Assembly: GCA_963736525.1 (NCBI GenBank)
Contig: CAVTPF010000012.1
Span: 124,001 to 188,000 of the forward strand
DNA: 64,000 nucleotides
Source of the DNA: Bog-473 sp963736525
GTDB taxonomy: Bacteria; Actinomycetota; Acidimicrobiia; Acidimicrobiales; RAAP-2
Direction: 5' to 3'
The position numbers and the translations under genes were made by a program. Below are positions 25,131-33,221 of this stretch, in pieces. Position 1 is the stretch's first letter; each line of letters opens with the position of its first letter. The notes beneath the pieces are model-generated. The model was given only the letters and a program-made list of their open reading frames with translations. It searched no databases and was not told where the DNA came from.

Positions 25131-25496
25131 GTGGGCTGGCTGCAAGGGAAGCATGGGGACGCGGACCGGGGCGACATCGGCCCGCAGGAGGCCGACGCCC
25201 TCGTGCGTGGAGGTGCGGTGCTCCTCGATGTCCGTGAGCCGGCCGAGTGGCAGGCCGGTCACGTGGCTGGTGCTTTCCATGTCCCTCTTGGACAGCTCGA
25301 GAGCCGGCTCGCAGCGCTCCCTCGGGACCGACGAGTGGTGGTCATCTGCCGGTCGGGGAACCGCTCGGCCACGGCGACGTCCCTCCTCGTCCGCTCGGGC
25401 TTCGATGCCGTGAATCTCCGTGGTGGGATGAAGGCCTGGTCCTCTGCCGGACTGCCCGTGGAGACCGGCGACGCGCGGCCGGGCACGGTGGTGTGA
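25131..25496 (+). CDS. Single-domain rhodanese sulfurtransferase
   Basis: The 121-aa protein starts GTG 25131 with GGGAGG 6 bases upstream. It has the rhodanese fold: VLLDVREPAEWQAGHVAGA, then the active-site loop VICRSGNRSA with Cys as persulfide carrier, and LRGGMKAWSSAGLP near the end. It moves sulfane sulfur between thiols, for example from SQR-generated persulfide to mycothiol. Its stop overlaps the TauE/SafE start by 4 bases, so the two form a translationally coupled pair under the divergent operator. Confidence 0.92.
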   Translation: MGWLQGKHGDADRGDIGPQEADALVRGGAVLLDVREPAEWQAGHVAGAFHVPLGQLESRLAALPRDRRVVVICRSGNRSATATSLLVRSGFDAVNLRGGMKAWSSAGLPVETGDARPGTVV

Positions 25497-26392
25497 GGCT
25501 CCTCCTCACTCTGCCCCTGGGGCTGCTCGTTGGGCTCGCGCTCGGCGCCCTCGGCGGGGGCGGTTCGATCCTGGCCGTGCCCGCTCTCGTCTATGTCGTC
25601 GGTCTCGGGGCCAAAGAAGCGGTCACGACGTCGCTCGTCATCGTCGGCGTCGCCGCCCTGGGGGGCATGGTCGGTCATTGGCGCGCCGGACGCGTTCGGG
25701 TGGCCGCCGGCCTGTGGTTCAGCCTGGCCGGTGTGGCCGGATCTCTGCTCGGCACACGGCTGAACCGGTCGGTCAACCCCGATGTCCTGCTCGCCGCGTT
25801 TGCCGTCGTCATGATGATCGCCGCATGGCGCATGTGGGGGACAGCGAGATGGCAGGACCGCATCGCAGCGGCGGCGAGTGCGACGAGTTCGTCCTCCGGC
25901 CCAGCCACCCCAGCCGACCAGATCAGCCGGGATCCGGGCCCCGCGAGCCATTCCGAGAACACTGCGGTCGACCACCACCCGACCATCACCCCGGGGCTAC
26001 CACCCGGGGCTGGCCTCCGGATGTCGACGGTAGTCAAGGTGGTGGTGGCTGGAACGGTGGTCGGATTCATGACCGGGTTCTTCGGCGTCGGCGGCGGCTT
26101 CATCATCGTCCCCGCCCTCGTGCTCGCTTTGGGCTTCGAGATGCCGATCGCCGTCGGCACCTCGCTTCTCGTCATCGCCGTGAACTGCGGCGTTTCCCTG
26201 ACCTCGAGATTGGCGACCACCGGCATCGACTGGCGCGTCGCTCTGCCGTTCACCGCCGCCGGGCTGGTGGGCGCGCTCGCCGGCAACCACCTGGCGAGCC
26301 GAACGCGCGCACCGGTCCTGCTGCGCTGGTTCGCCGTGCTCCTCGTTGCCGTCGCCACCTACACGCTTGCCCGCTCAGCCGCATCGCTCTGA
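25493..26392 (+). CDS. TauE/SafE-family sulfur-compound exporter
   Basis: The 299-aa membrane protein starts GTG 25493 in a GTGA overlap with the rhodanese stop. It has two TauE/SafE repeats of about four helices: the first with LVGLALGALGGGGSILAVPA, the second with GFMTGFFGVGGGFIIVPALV. A ~60-residue polar His/Pro-rich loop between them is longer than usual. This family exports sulfite, sulfonate or related C-S compounds. Here it would remove the sulfite formed by persulfide dioxygenase. CstR regulons elsewhere contain the same gene type. Confidence 0.9.
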   Translation: MRLLLTLPLGLLVGLALGALGGGGSILAVPALVYVVGLGAKEAVTTSLVIVGVAALGGMVGHWRAGRVRVAAGLWFSLAGVAGSLLGTRLNRSVNPDVLLAAFAVVMMIAAWRMWGTARWQDRIAAAASATSSSSGPATPADQISRDPGPASHSENTAVDHHPTITPGLPPGAGLRMSTVVKVVVAGTVVGFMTGFFGVGGGFIIVPALVLALGFEMPIAVGTSLLVIAVNCGVSLTSRLATTGIDWRVALPFTAAGLVGALAGNHLASRTRAPVLLRWFAVLLVAVATYTLARSAASL

Positions 26393-26466
26393 GCCACGTC
26401 GGCTTGAGGGCAGACCGCTCCCGTCACACCGGTCGCCTGCTCCCGGGGAGATCTCGCTTGCAGAGA

Positions 26467-26482
26467 AGACCCAAGGGGGTAT
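26467..26482. promoter_or_regulatory. Imperfect CsoR/CstR-type operator
   Basis: AGACCC-AAGG-GGGTAT differs from the other two sites by one base in the left half and keeps the 4-base spacing; the AAGG spacer and right half are identical to the 25055 site. It lies between TauE/SafE and the following methyltransferase, 186 bases before that start. It could bring the methyltransferase into the regulon or be a weak leftover. Confidence 0.5.
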
Positions 26483-26667
26483 ACGCGACCCGCAGGATCG
26501 CACCACCTGCACATCGTCACGAACCCATCCCAGGGGACCAAGAGAGCTCCGCCGTGGCATGCGGGGACCCGCGTGTCCCACTGAACTCCGTCAGGAGCCT
26601 TCGAACCCACGACACTTCATCAAACCGGCCAGCGCCCCTGAATCGAAAGGTGATTACTCTGCGTGAC

Positions 26668-27285
26668 ATGGGTCTTTACCGTGAGCAGGTCCTGCCCCGC
26701 CTGGTTGACCGGGCCTGCGGCACCAGCGGCTTGCGTCGCTGGCGCGCCAGCGTGACCGAGGGTCTGGCGGGACGGGTCGTCGAGATCGGCTTCGGCTCCG
26801 GCTTGAACGTCGACTTCTACCCGCCCGATGTCGAAGTGGTCCTGGCCGTCGAGCCCGCGGCCGTCGCCCGCAAGCTGGCCGACAAGCGGGTGTCGCGGTC
26901 AGGGGTGGCGGTTGAGCACATCGGCCTCGACGGACAGTCCATCCCCCTCGACGACGACAGCTGCGACGGCGCGCTGTCGACCTTCACCTTGTGCACCATC
27001 CCCGACGCTGCCCAGGCACTGGCCGAGCTACGCCGGGTGATGCGCCCGGGCGCCCGGTTCCATTTCCTTGAGCACGGGCTTGCTCCGGACCCGGGCGTGG
27101 CCGCCTGGCAACGGCGACTTGAGCCGTGGCAACGGCGGCTTGCCGACGGCTGTCATCTCACGCGCGAACCGGTGGTGCTGGTACGCGAGTCGGGTTTCAC
27201 GATCGAGCGTATCGAGGAGCGTTACGCCAAAGGACCGAAGCCCTGGAGCTGGTTCAGCGCCGGGATCGCCACCAATCCCCGGTAG
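26668..27285 (+). CDS. Class I SAM-dependent methyltransferase (UbiE/phospholipid-type)
   Basis: The 205-aa protein starts ATG 26668; GTG at 26650 is an alternative. Motif I is VVEIGFGSGLNVDFYP, strand 2 ends in LAVEPAAVA, motif II/IV region is DGALSTFTLCTIPD, and post-motif is MRPGARFHFLEHG. The C-terminal WSWFSAGIA is common in small methyltransferases that act on phospholipids or thiol compounds. It follows the sulfur genes and may respond to the imperfect operator. The substrate is not known. Confidence 0.82.
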   Translation: MGLYREQVLPRLVDRACGTSGLRRWRASVTEGLAGRVVEIGFGSGLNVDFYPPDVEVVLAVEPAAVARKLADKRVSRSGVAVEHIGLDGQSIPLDDDSCDGALSTFTLCTIPDAAQALAELRRVMRPGARFHFLEHGLAPDPGVAAWQRRLEPWQRRLADGCHLTREPVVLVRESGFTIERIEERYAKGPKPWSWFSAGIATNPR

Positions 27286-27310
27286 GGGATCGGTGGTTTC
27301 CGCCCGGCGT

Positions 27311-27330
27311 CAGGCTGACACGCCAGCCTG
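27311..27330. terminator. Possible bidirectional hairpin between convergent genes
   Basis: CAGGCTG-ACACGC-CAGCCTG is a perfect 7-bp stem with 6-base loop between the methyltransferase stop (27285) and the stop of the converging mycoredoxin gene (27442). It has no T-run. Position supports a terminator role; the hairpin strength is only estimated. Confidence 0.4.
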
Positions 27331-27441
27331 TCCGGCGATCTTGGGATGGACGTCGTCCATGTCCAACGCGCCCACCCGACCTCGTGACCTGCCAGGACAG
27401 AAGAATGTTGAAGCCTCCACGTTCTGACCGGCTGGATTCGC

Positions 27442-27786
27442 CTACCGAGAACGCCGAGTGTGCCACCGGGATCTCGGCCGGCTCCATTTCGCCGTGGAGG
27501 ACCCGCCAGCGAGTTCGGGTGCCACCCGGACGAGCTCGTCGACGACCCGGCGTGCTGACGGATTGATCATGGCAACGTCCCCAATGGTGACCGTTGGAAC
27601 CACTTCGTTCCCATTAGCGACTTCCCGGACCAGCGCTGCGCCCGTGGGGTCCTCCCAGATGTTGACTTCGTGCACCGAGATCCCAAAACGCCGGAGCTTG
27701 AAACGAAGGAGGAAGCAGTAGGGGCATCCTGGTCGCCAGTAGACCGTGACAGGACCATCCGTGGCATTCGCGGTGGCTCGACTCAT
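27442..27786 (-). CDS. Glutaredoxin-like protein, probable mycoredoxin
   Basis: The 114-aa protein has the active site CPYC at residues 21-24 (VYWRPGCPYCFLLRF), the cis-Pro strand NEVVPTVTIGD and IWEDPTGAALVREVANGN, which matches mycoredoxin-1-type proteins that reduce mycothiol mixed disulfides. The C-terminal ~20 residues are a basic Arg/Ser tail not usual for the family. Together with the MshC-like ligase it suggests mycothiol is the thiol cofactor here. Confidence 0.85.
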   Translation of the reverse strand: MSRATANATDGPVTVYWRPGCPYCFLLRFKLRRFGISVHEVNIWEDPTGAALVREVANGNEVVPTVTIGDVAMINPSARRVVDELVRVAPELAGGSSTAKWSRPRSRWHTRRSR

Positions 27787-27789
27787 CGA

Positions 27790-28362
27790 TTGATCCTTTC
27801 ACGCTCAGGTCGGGCGTTCGGGTGCGGGGTTTGCCCGATCCGACGCATACGCACTCGCCCCGAGCAACTCAGGTCACGTTGCTCCGCCACCCAAGACAGC
27901 GTCTACCCGCTGCCGCAGGGCCTCTTCGGGCAGGGCGCCGACGATGCGATCCACGAAGAGGCACTGGCCCAGGCCGAAGGTGCCTGCCTGGCGGACGAGG
28001 AGGCGCGGGCCAGGCGCCGCCTGCGCCAGGCCGAACACCGATCGGTTGAGGACAACTCCTTCAAGGAATTTCTCGGCAAAGAGATCATTCGGCTCTTTCC
28101 GGGCTGTCCACAGGAGAGGGCCGAGGTCATCGCGGCCTATGCCGGAACTCGGGGGAGCGGACGCGTTGGCCGCAGTGCGGGTGGCCGGGCGCTCGATCCC
28201 GACGCCGTGACGCTTGCCGTCGTGGCCTCGGTGCGTCACAGCGATACCGGCTACGACCAACTCCTGATGTCCGGGGTCCCACGTGCTGATGCTCGCGATC
28301 GGGTGCGATCTGATATCCAAGGTGTTCTCGAAGCGTGGCGCAGACCTGACAAACGCAGCTGA
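27790..28362 (+). CDS. DUF2293 domain protein, start uncertain
   Basis: The C-terminal ~100 residues match DUF2293: IIRLFPGCPQERAEVIAAYA, RGSGRVGRSAGGRALD, VVASVRHSDTGYDQLLMSG and a final VLEAWRRP. The N-terminal part is helical and charged (ALAQAEGACLADEEARARRR). No ATG or GTG with a ribosome-binding site lies in frame between the mycoredoxin gene and the domain. TTG 27790 is used as the first start that does not overlap that gene. Function is unknown; a nucleic-acid-related role has been suggested for similar proteins, without proof. Confidence 0.65.
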   Translation: MILSRSGRAFGCGVCPIRRIRTRPEQLRSRCSATQDSVYPLPQGLFGQGADDAIHEEALAQAEGACLADEEARARRRLRQAEHRSVEDNSFKEFLGKEIIRLFPGCPQERAEVIAAYAGTRGSGRVGRSAGGRALDPDAVTLAVVASVRHSDTGYDQLLMSGVPRADARDRVRSDIQGVLEAWRRPDKRS

Positions 28363-28706
28363 TTGACCTTCCGAGTGTCGCTACTGCAGAACGTTTGCAT
28401 CTCAGACGGCGGGACGCCGCGTGCAGTGGCACGACTCGAAGTAGACGAGGAACACCCGTGTCCTTGAGGTGTGAGCGGAAGGTCACACGACAGTGGGCAA
28501 GCTGCGCCCATAACCGGGCAGCGAACGGGGATACCCAGCGAACGTCTTAGACCTCTTCGACCGCCTGGCTCACAAGACGTTCCGCCAAAGTCAGTGGGTC
28601 AACGTTGAGCCAGCCCGTTTGTTCGACTTCCGTCAACCGCTCCCGTCGATCGTCGGGCCACGGCTCCCGAGTAGCCCATACCAGGTCGACCCATTGCGCC
28701 CCAGGT

Positions 28707-29237
28707 TCACTCTCGACGCCGTTTCTCCCCGGTTTCGACAGCTTCCACCCACGTTGGGTCAACGTGGGTGCGTAGAGCAAGCTCCTCAACTGAGAGCCCG
28801 ACGGCTTCTCGTCGCCGCTGTAGTCGCTCTCCCGGATTGCGCTCTCTATCAGCGAAGAGGTTGCGCAGGTCCTCTTTGTGCGCCTCGGGCAACGCCACTG
28901 CCGTTGCCCATGCGCCTTCTGGCCGACCGCGTGGATCATCCTTCGAGGGAACTTCCAACGGTTGACCGGTTTCGGGATCATTAGGAGGCGGGCCAGTTCC
29001 TGCCCACAGATAGGGACCGTAATCATCCAATGTGACGAAGATGCGCTCGGCGCCCCTCGACTTCCACCATTCGACTCCTACGCTGGCGTCAGCGAAGTCC
29101 GGGCCTTCTTCCGCCGTCCTTCCAAGCTCATTGAACTCGATACGGCTCCACCAATGGGGGTCCTCTACCTCGTCGGCGAGGTCGACAATCCCTGAATCCA
29201 GTGCCAGATACACCGTGCCCGAATGGACCTGCTCCAC
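28707..29237 (-). CDS. Putative protein with C-terminal XRE-type helix-turn-helix
   Basis: The frame from GTG 29237 gives about 176 residues. The first ~100 are unrecognised but protein-like (WWSRIEFNELGRTAEEGP; FVTLDDYGPYLWAG). The last 45, GERLQRRREAVGLSVEELAL and then THVDPTWVEAVETGE, form a Cro/XRE helix-turn-helix that stops right after the fifth helix begins. The frame at 28547-28706 in another register (WVDLVWATREPW... to AERLVSQAVEEV) also looks protein-like, so a frameshift near 28715 may have cut off the true C-terminus. The start is a guess; sequence upstream belongs to a broken methyltransferase. Confidence 0.45.
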   Translation of the reverse strand: MEQVHSGTVYLALDSGIVDLADEVEDPHWWSRIEFNELGRTAEEGPDFADASVGVEWWKSRGAERIFVTLDDYGPYLWAGTGPPPNDPETGQPLEVPSKDDPRGRPEGAWATAVALPEAHKEDLRNLFADRERNPGERLQRRREAVGLSVEELALRTHVDPTWVEAVETGEKRRRE

Positions 29238-29439
29238 CGAGCCAGAGTACCCAGGACGTTGACACGCCCTAGCCCGGCGAAGTGGGGCACCTCTGCCCTC
29301 CTCGGTATCGGCTTCACTTTTAGACCGGTCCACAGCGATATACGACACGACCGGAACAGCAGTTATGAGGGTGGGGATACCGGCCTGCCACTCCTCCGGA
29401 GGTATTGGAGGTGTTCTTGATTCCTGACGAATGTCGATC

Positions 29440-30124
29440 TCACGATATGGCCTTCTCGATAACGAGAACCTGAAAGGCACCGATGACCGGAAGGAGCTTC
29501 TGTCCGACTGATTCTGTGACATCGCCGACTCGGGTAGAGGGGGCGCGACCTGAAGCGAACAGGGCACCGACAAGAGAAGTCGGCCCATGGAGCCCCCCTA
29601 GAGCGCGCATCTCGCGTCTGGAGAATAATCGAGCCTCGCTCCATGGTGGTGCGTGAAGTCGCCCCCGCCGGGCCAGTCGCCCAAGGGCTCCGGGGGTTCA
29701 GCGTGCCGATGACGATTCGCCCGCCCGGACGGGTGACGCGGGCGAGCTCTCCGATGACGGTTGCCGGGTCGGCGGTGAACTCGCAGAGGGTGACGGCGAC
29801 GGTCACGTCGAAGGCAGCGTCGCAGTAGGGAAGTTGATGGGCGTCGGCAACGAGAAGTGGGCCGCGGACTCGCGTTGACGCGACCTGCACCATGGTGGGA
29901 TCGAGATCAACGGCCGCCACCCATCGGGCGTCAGTCTCGAAGTCGGCGGTGAAGCGGCCGGTGCCACAGCCGACGTCGAGGACCCGCTTGCCGTTGAGGG
30001 GGCCGATGGCGCGGCGCAACGCGGCGCGCTCCACCCTGAAGGCGTGACGCCCCCAGGCGGTGTCGAACCAACGGTCGTAGCCGGGCGCGTCGGTACACGG
30101 CTCACTGCCGAGCGTCAGAGCCAC
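29440..30124 (-). pseudogene. Class I SAM methyltransferase with one frameshift
   Basis: From ATG 30124 the frame encodes a good methyltransferase N-terminus: RVLDVGCGTGRFTADF, VAAVDLDPTMVQVA, FDVTVAVTLCEFTADP and GGRIVIGTLNPRSPW. After PW (about 29680) the family continuation is found one frame over: GRLARRGRLHAPPWSEARLF, then SRREMRALGG, and a normal end QVLVIEKAIS with stop TGA at 29440-29442. One missing base in the G-run explains this. Without correction the protein carries an unrelated tail. It is a recent pseudogene or a base-calling error. Confidence 0.75.
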
Positions 30125-30202
30125 CGCCTCTCCAGAAATGCCCAGCGATCCCCGTCGGTCAGCCCTCGCCCAAGCGCTGAGCGGGCACGTACCGCTCGCT
30201 CA

Positions 30203-30433
30203 TCAACCTTCCGGCTCGCGGGCGGATTCACGCAAGGCTTCGAGCTCCGCTCGCACGGCCGCGAGCTCCTCCTCCAAGTCGCTCAAGTGATCCTCGAGAT
30301 CCTCGGCCCGGGCTCGACACCGACGTGGCCCGCGTCCGTACGTCGGCCCGTATCCGGGCCCGTACTCATAGCCGTATCCGGGCCCCGGCCCTCATCGGTG
30401 GTGCCAAGGCCCGTGACCACACCAACAAGTCAT
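30203..30433 (-). pseudogene. Small Cys/Gly/Tyr-rich and coiled-coil ORF interrupted by TGA
   Basis: ATG 30433 has a perfect ribosome-binding site (AGGAGGTG, 5 bases upstream). The frame reads MTCWCGHGPWHHR, then TGA (30392-30394), then continues open in the same frame as GPGPGYGYEYGPGYG, a basic stretch, and a heptad-patterned helix DLEDHLSDLEEELAAVRAEL ending at TGA 30203-30205. Full length would be about 76 residues. The TGA is one transition away from TGG (Trp). Other genes here end in TGA, so general recoding is excluded. I recall similar short CWCGHGPWHH proteins in actinobacteria, function unknown. Confidence 0.55.
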
Positions 30434-30739
30434 CAGTTCACCTCCTGGGTGTGTGTCTCCATCTCGATGCTACGAAACGACGCCGAAGGCCGGGTAGGGG
30501 CAAACGTCCCACGCAGATGCAGAAGTCACCGGGCCTACCCGACACCTATTTCAAGGTCGAACGAAGGTCAGCCTCATCCCGGCAATGTACTGGGGCGTAT
30601 TTGCGGTTCGGCTAATCGGCTCCATTTTGGGACCGGGGTGTTGACTTTGGACCCTACGACGTGGCCGCTTGACCATGAATGCTTCCAGACAGGGCCATGG
30701 ATGCACCGGCCCTGCGACGAAGAGACGAGGGAGGTCCGA
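30434..30739. other. Intergenic promoter region, no gene seen
   Basis: About 300 bases lie between the divergent small ORF and the secreted repeat protein. It must contain both promoters; I cannot point to confident -35/-10 boxes. GGGAGG at 30729-30734 is the ribosome-binding site of the following gene. Confidence 0.45.
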
Positions 30740-31642
30740 GTGAAGCGACTGTTCAGGCTCGCAATGACGATGGGCCTCCTCGGGGCGACGGCACTTCTCG
30801 CACCTATGGGTGCGTCTTCGGCTGGTGCTGCGACTCGGAATCCCGGCTATTGGCTGGAGTCTCGCGACGGCGGCGTCTTCGCCTTCGGTGCGGCCCCGTT
30901 CCTGGGGTCGGCGACCCAACAATGCACGCTCCAGTGCTGGGGGTTCGGCGCAACGGGGGACGAGAACGGCTACTGGGTTGTGGACAACTATCCGTACGAT
31001 AACCCGTCGGTCACCAAGCTCTACGGATTCGGTGACGCCGCCGACGTGTCCATGCCCGGCCTAAGTGGCGGTGCGACGGCCGTGGCATCCACCCCGTCTG
31101 GTCACGGTGGGTGGGTCCTCTACGGACAGAGCGGCACCGTCGTGCCGTTCGGCGATGCCACCTGGTTCGGCGACGGCTCTGCCATCCAGCATCGCGGTGG
31201 GACGTGGCCGCCATACGGGAGCGCCATCGACTACTTCTCGGGTATCGCCTCGACCCCCGACGGTGGAGGGTACTGGCTGGTGGGGATCGACGGAGGCGTG
31301 TTCGCCTACGGTGACGCTGCCTTCTACGGATCAATGGGCGGGCAGGCGGTGAACGCCCCCGTGGGGGGGATCGCCCGCACCTCCGACGGCCATGGGTACT
31401 GGCTCGTGTCGTGGGACGGTGGCGTGTTCGCCTTCGGAGATGCCCAGTTCTCGGGATCCATGGGGGGCAAGCCCCTCAACGCGCTCATGATCGGCATCGC
31501 GGGCAGCCCGGACGGACCCGGCTACTGGACCGTGGCTCAGGATGGCGGTGTCTTCGCCTTTGGTGGCGCCCCATTTCTGGGTTCAATGGCGAGCCACAAC
31601 CCCCCGGTTCAGCCGGTCTTTGGCATTGCCGCGAGCGGCTAA
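30740..31642 (+). CDS. Secreted repeat protein (GYWLV/GGVFAFG repeats)
   Basis: The 300-aa protein starts GTG 30740 (GGGAGG upstream) with a clear signal peptide (KRLFRLAMTMGLLGATALLA, cleavage near SAGA-ATR). The mature part consists of about five repeats of 40-50 residues with GYWLV..DGGVFAFGDA.F.GSMGG and I..TPDG. These repeats form a propeller-like or beta-rich extracellular domain and are very common in Acidimicrobiia surface proteins. One divergent repeat contains two Cys (QQCTLQCWGFG), which may form a disulfide. The function is unknown; adhesion or cell-wall association is inferred. Confidence 0.87.
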   Translation: MKRLFRLAMTMGLLGATALLAPMGASSAGAATRNPGYWLESRDGGVFAFGAAPFLGSATQQCTLQCWGFGATGDENGYWVVDNYPYDNPSVTKLYGFGDAADVSMPGLSGGATAVASTPSGHGGWVLYGQSGTVVPFGDATWFGDGSAIQHRGGTWPPYGSAIDYFSGIASTPDGGGYWLVGIDGGVFAYGDAAFYGSMGGQAVNAPVGGIARTSDGHGYWLVSWDGGVFAFGDAQFSGSMGGKPLNALMIGIAGSPDGPGYWTVAQDGGVFAFGGAPFLGSMASHNPPVQPVFGIAASG

Positions 31643-31669
31643 TCGCTGCACGCAATCGGCGACAGACCC

Positions 31670-31699
31670 CTGCCCCACTCGTGCCGCACGGTGGCACCC
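31670..31699. repeat. Short intergenic repeat, copy 1
   Basis: It begins with CTGCCCCACTCGTGCC, shared with copies at 32290 and 32705, and ends GGTGGCACCC. It lies between the stops of two convergent genes. Confidence 0.55.
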
Positions 31700-31750
31700 A
31701 CTCCCGGCGACGGGGGCACCCGGAGCCACTCGGCATCGCGTAGGGGGCGG

Positions 31751-32140
31751 TCACTCGGGAAGAGCGATGACAAACTCCAGGTCGTAGAGATCGTCCGGTG
31801 GTGACGGCGAATCCTTGACAGACGGCGCGTTCGCCACCCATGCTCCCGGATTGCCGACGCTCGTTGCCGGACGATCTGGCGACGCCTCCTTGTGGGCACG
31901 AAGTCGCTCTCTTCGTTCTTCGTTGCGGCGATCCCGCTCCACGAGGGTCGGACTCTTCTCGGTGTTGTAGATGTGCACGGCGGGTCCATGCCCAATCACC
32001 CGCCACGCTTGTTCGCCTTCGCGTTCGTAGACGTACGGATGCCAGTAGATTGCCTCGATCCGCCCGCTGATTGTCCGGGCCGGAGGATCATCCGTGACTT
32101 GGTGCCGTGCTTCCGAGAGTCGTCCCTCGGTTTCGACCAC
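31751..32140 (-). CDS. Hypothetical protein
   Basis: The 129-aa frame starts GTG 32140. It has a protein-like N-terminal half with strands (ISGRIEAIYWHPYVYERE; QAWRVIGHGPAVHIYN) and a charged helix (VERDRRNEERRERLRAHKEA), then a Pro/Ser-rich stretch and a short end strand DLEFVIALPE. Codon third positions favour G/C, but less than in core genes. No family is recognised. It is flanked by copies of the short intergenic repeat. Confidence 0.45.
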   Translation of the reverse strand: MVETEGRLSEARHQVTDDPPARTISGRIEAIYWHPYVYEREGEQAWRVIGHGPAVHIYNTEKSPTLVERDRRNEERRERLRAHKEASPDRPATSVGNPGAWVANAPSVKDSPSPPDDLYDLEFVIALPE

Positions 32141-32289
32141 CTCCTAGAAGACCTGATCTCCGACCTTGCGTTGCGGGCCGCAACAGTCGTACTCCCAGGA
32201 CGCAAGCCAGACGGAAACGGTCGCCATCAGGGAAGACCGTAGCGGCGAGCCGACCGCCGCGTAGTGCTGGACATCGCCGGGCCACGGGG

Positions 32290-32326
32290 TGCCCCACTCG
32301 TGCCTGCTTCGGACTGGGGCACCCCC
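32290..32326. repeat. Short intergenic repeat, copy 2
   Basis: It contains TGCCCCACTCGTGCCTG, then TTCGGACTGGGGCACCC. The ends GTGCCCCA and TGGGGCAC form an 8-bp inverted repeat with an 18-base loop, so it can fold as a hairpin. Confidence 0.6.
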
Positions 32327-32369
32327 AGCTACCTCCTCGGCTGCCGAACCCGGCGTCAGCGGATGGCCT

Positions 32370-32615
32370 TTAGCTCGTCTTCGCTCGAAGACGCCAAGCC
32401 TTGGTCCAGCGGTCCCAGAAGACGGTGTCTTTGGTAAGCTCGTGAAAAGCTTGCAGCACCGGCGCGGCTATCGCGAGACTGCCCGCCTCGCTCCTGTAAG
32501 TGAACTCCTCACCGAAGTGCTCGGCAATGTGGTTCACCGCCTTCGACTGGTACAGGAATCCCAGCACCTCGACCTCCGCCACCATCCAGTCTGCGACATC
32601 TTGAGCGGTCGTCAC
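32370..32615 (-). CDS. DUF6953-like small protein
   Basis: The 81-aa protein reads MTTAQDVADWMVAEVEVLG, FLYQSKAVNHIAEHFGEEF, an AIAAPVLQAFHEL helix and a final FWDRWTKAWRLRAK. This winged-helix-like pattern (AQDVA.WM...., FG.EF, L.I...VL..F..LT, VWDR....W+) matches the DUF6953 family of short bacterial proteins. Function unknown. Intergenic repeat copies flank the gene on both sides. Confidence 0.65.
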   Translation of the reverse strand: MTTAQDVADWMVAEVEVLGFLYQSKAVNHIAEHFGEEFTYRSEAGSLAIAAPVLQAFHELTKDTVFWDRWTKAWRLRAKTS

Positions 32616-33221
32616 CGCTCGCCATCATCGCACCCGAGACGTCCTTGAATGGCACCAGCGGGCGCGGAGGGTGCCCCCGTACGTACCGTCACGGTGTCGT
32701 CAGCACTGCCCCACTCGTGCCTGATTCGTACGGGGCGACCCCACTTGCTCTGATCCATCACACACGCCGCGCCGCTTGAAGGTGTTCAGGGTCGGCCAGC
32801 GACTCCATCTCCTGCGACGGGTTTGGGTCGCCAACGTCCGGCTGGGTACGCGTTAGCTGAGGTTGGAGAACGGTCGACTCTTGTGATTCCTGAAAGGCGG
32901 TCACCCTAGCCAACCCCTCCCCAGATCTCTGGTCGGGGACCACAGGAGCGACCGGCCCGCTCCTTGGACTGATCCGCGCAAAGTTCCTGATCAGGGCCGT
33001 GGGAAATCCGAGTCGATAGCGTGGGAAATGGGGTTGCCAACCCGCCGCTCCCTCCTGGGCACAGGGGTTTTGTCGAGAGCCCACTTTCTGAACGCTCGGT
33101 CGTTCTGTTACGAATCGGATGACCGCTGCGGTCGCTCCCGTGACCTGGGCCTTCGCGTGAGTTCGGGAGCCTGCGCGCCTACCGATGGGCGTGTGAGCGG
33201 GCCGTTGGCAAGCATCGCAGC
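32616..33221. other. Intergenic stretch of 600 bases with third repeat copy
   Basis: Apart from the repeat at 32705-32743 I see no supported gene. A 108-aa minus-strand frame at 32758-33084 has no recognisable domain and no ribosome-binding site. Confidence 0.4.
32705..32743. repeat. Short intergenic repeat, copy 3
   Basis: It contains ACTGCCCCACTCGTGCCTG, then ATTCGTACGGGGCGACCCC. It matches copy 2 at nearly all of the first 20 bases, with a GCCCC...GGGGC inverted repeat. Confidence 0.55.

Noticed and set aside
28526..28545. GATACCC near 28531 as a fourth operator
   Set aside because: The right half-site is missing (AGCGAACG follows) and no sulfur gene starts nearby.
28547..29026. 159-aa minus-strand frame overlapping the XRE-type HTH gene
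   Set aside because: The first two thirds are a shadow of the HTH gene. Only the last ~50 residues look real and may be the frameshifted C-terminus of that gene, so it was mentioned there and not called separately.
32758..33084. 108-aa minus-strand frame
   Set aside because: No ribosome-binding site, no domain and low-complexity composition.
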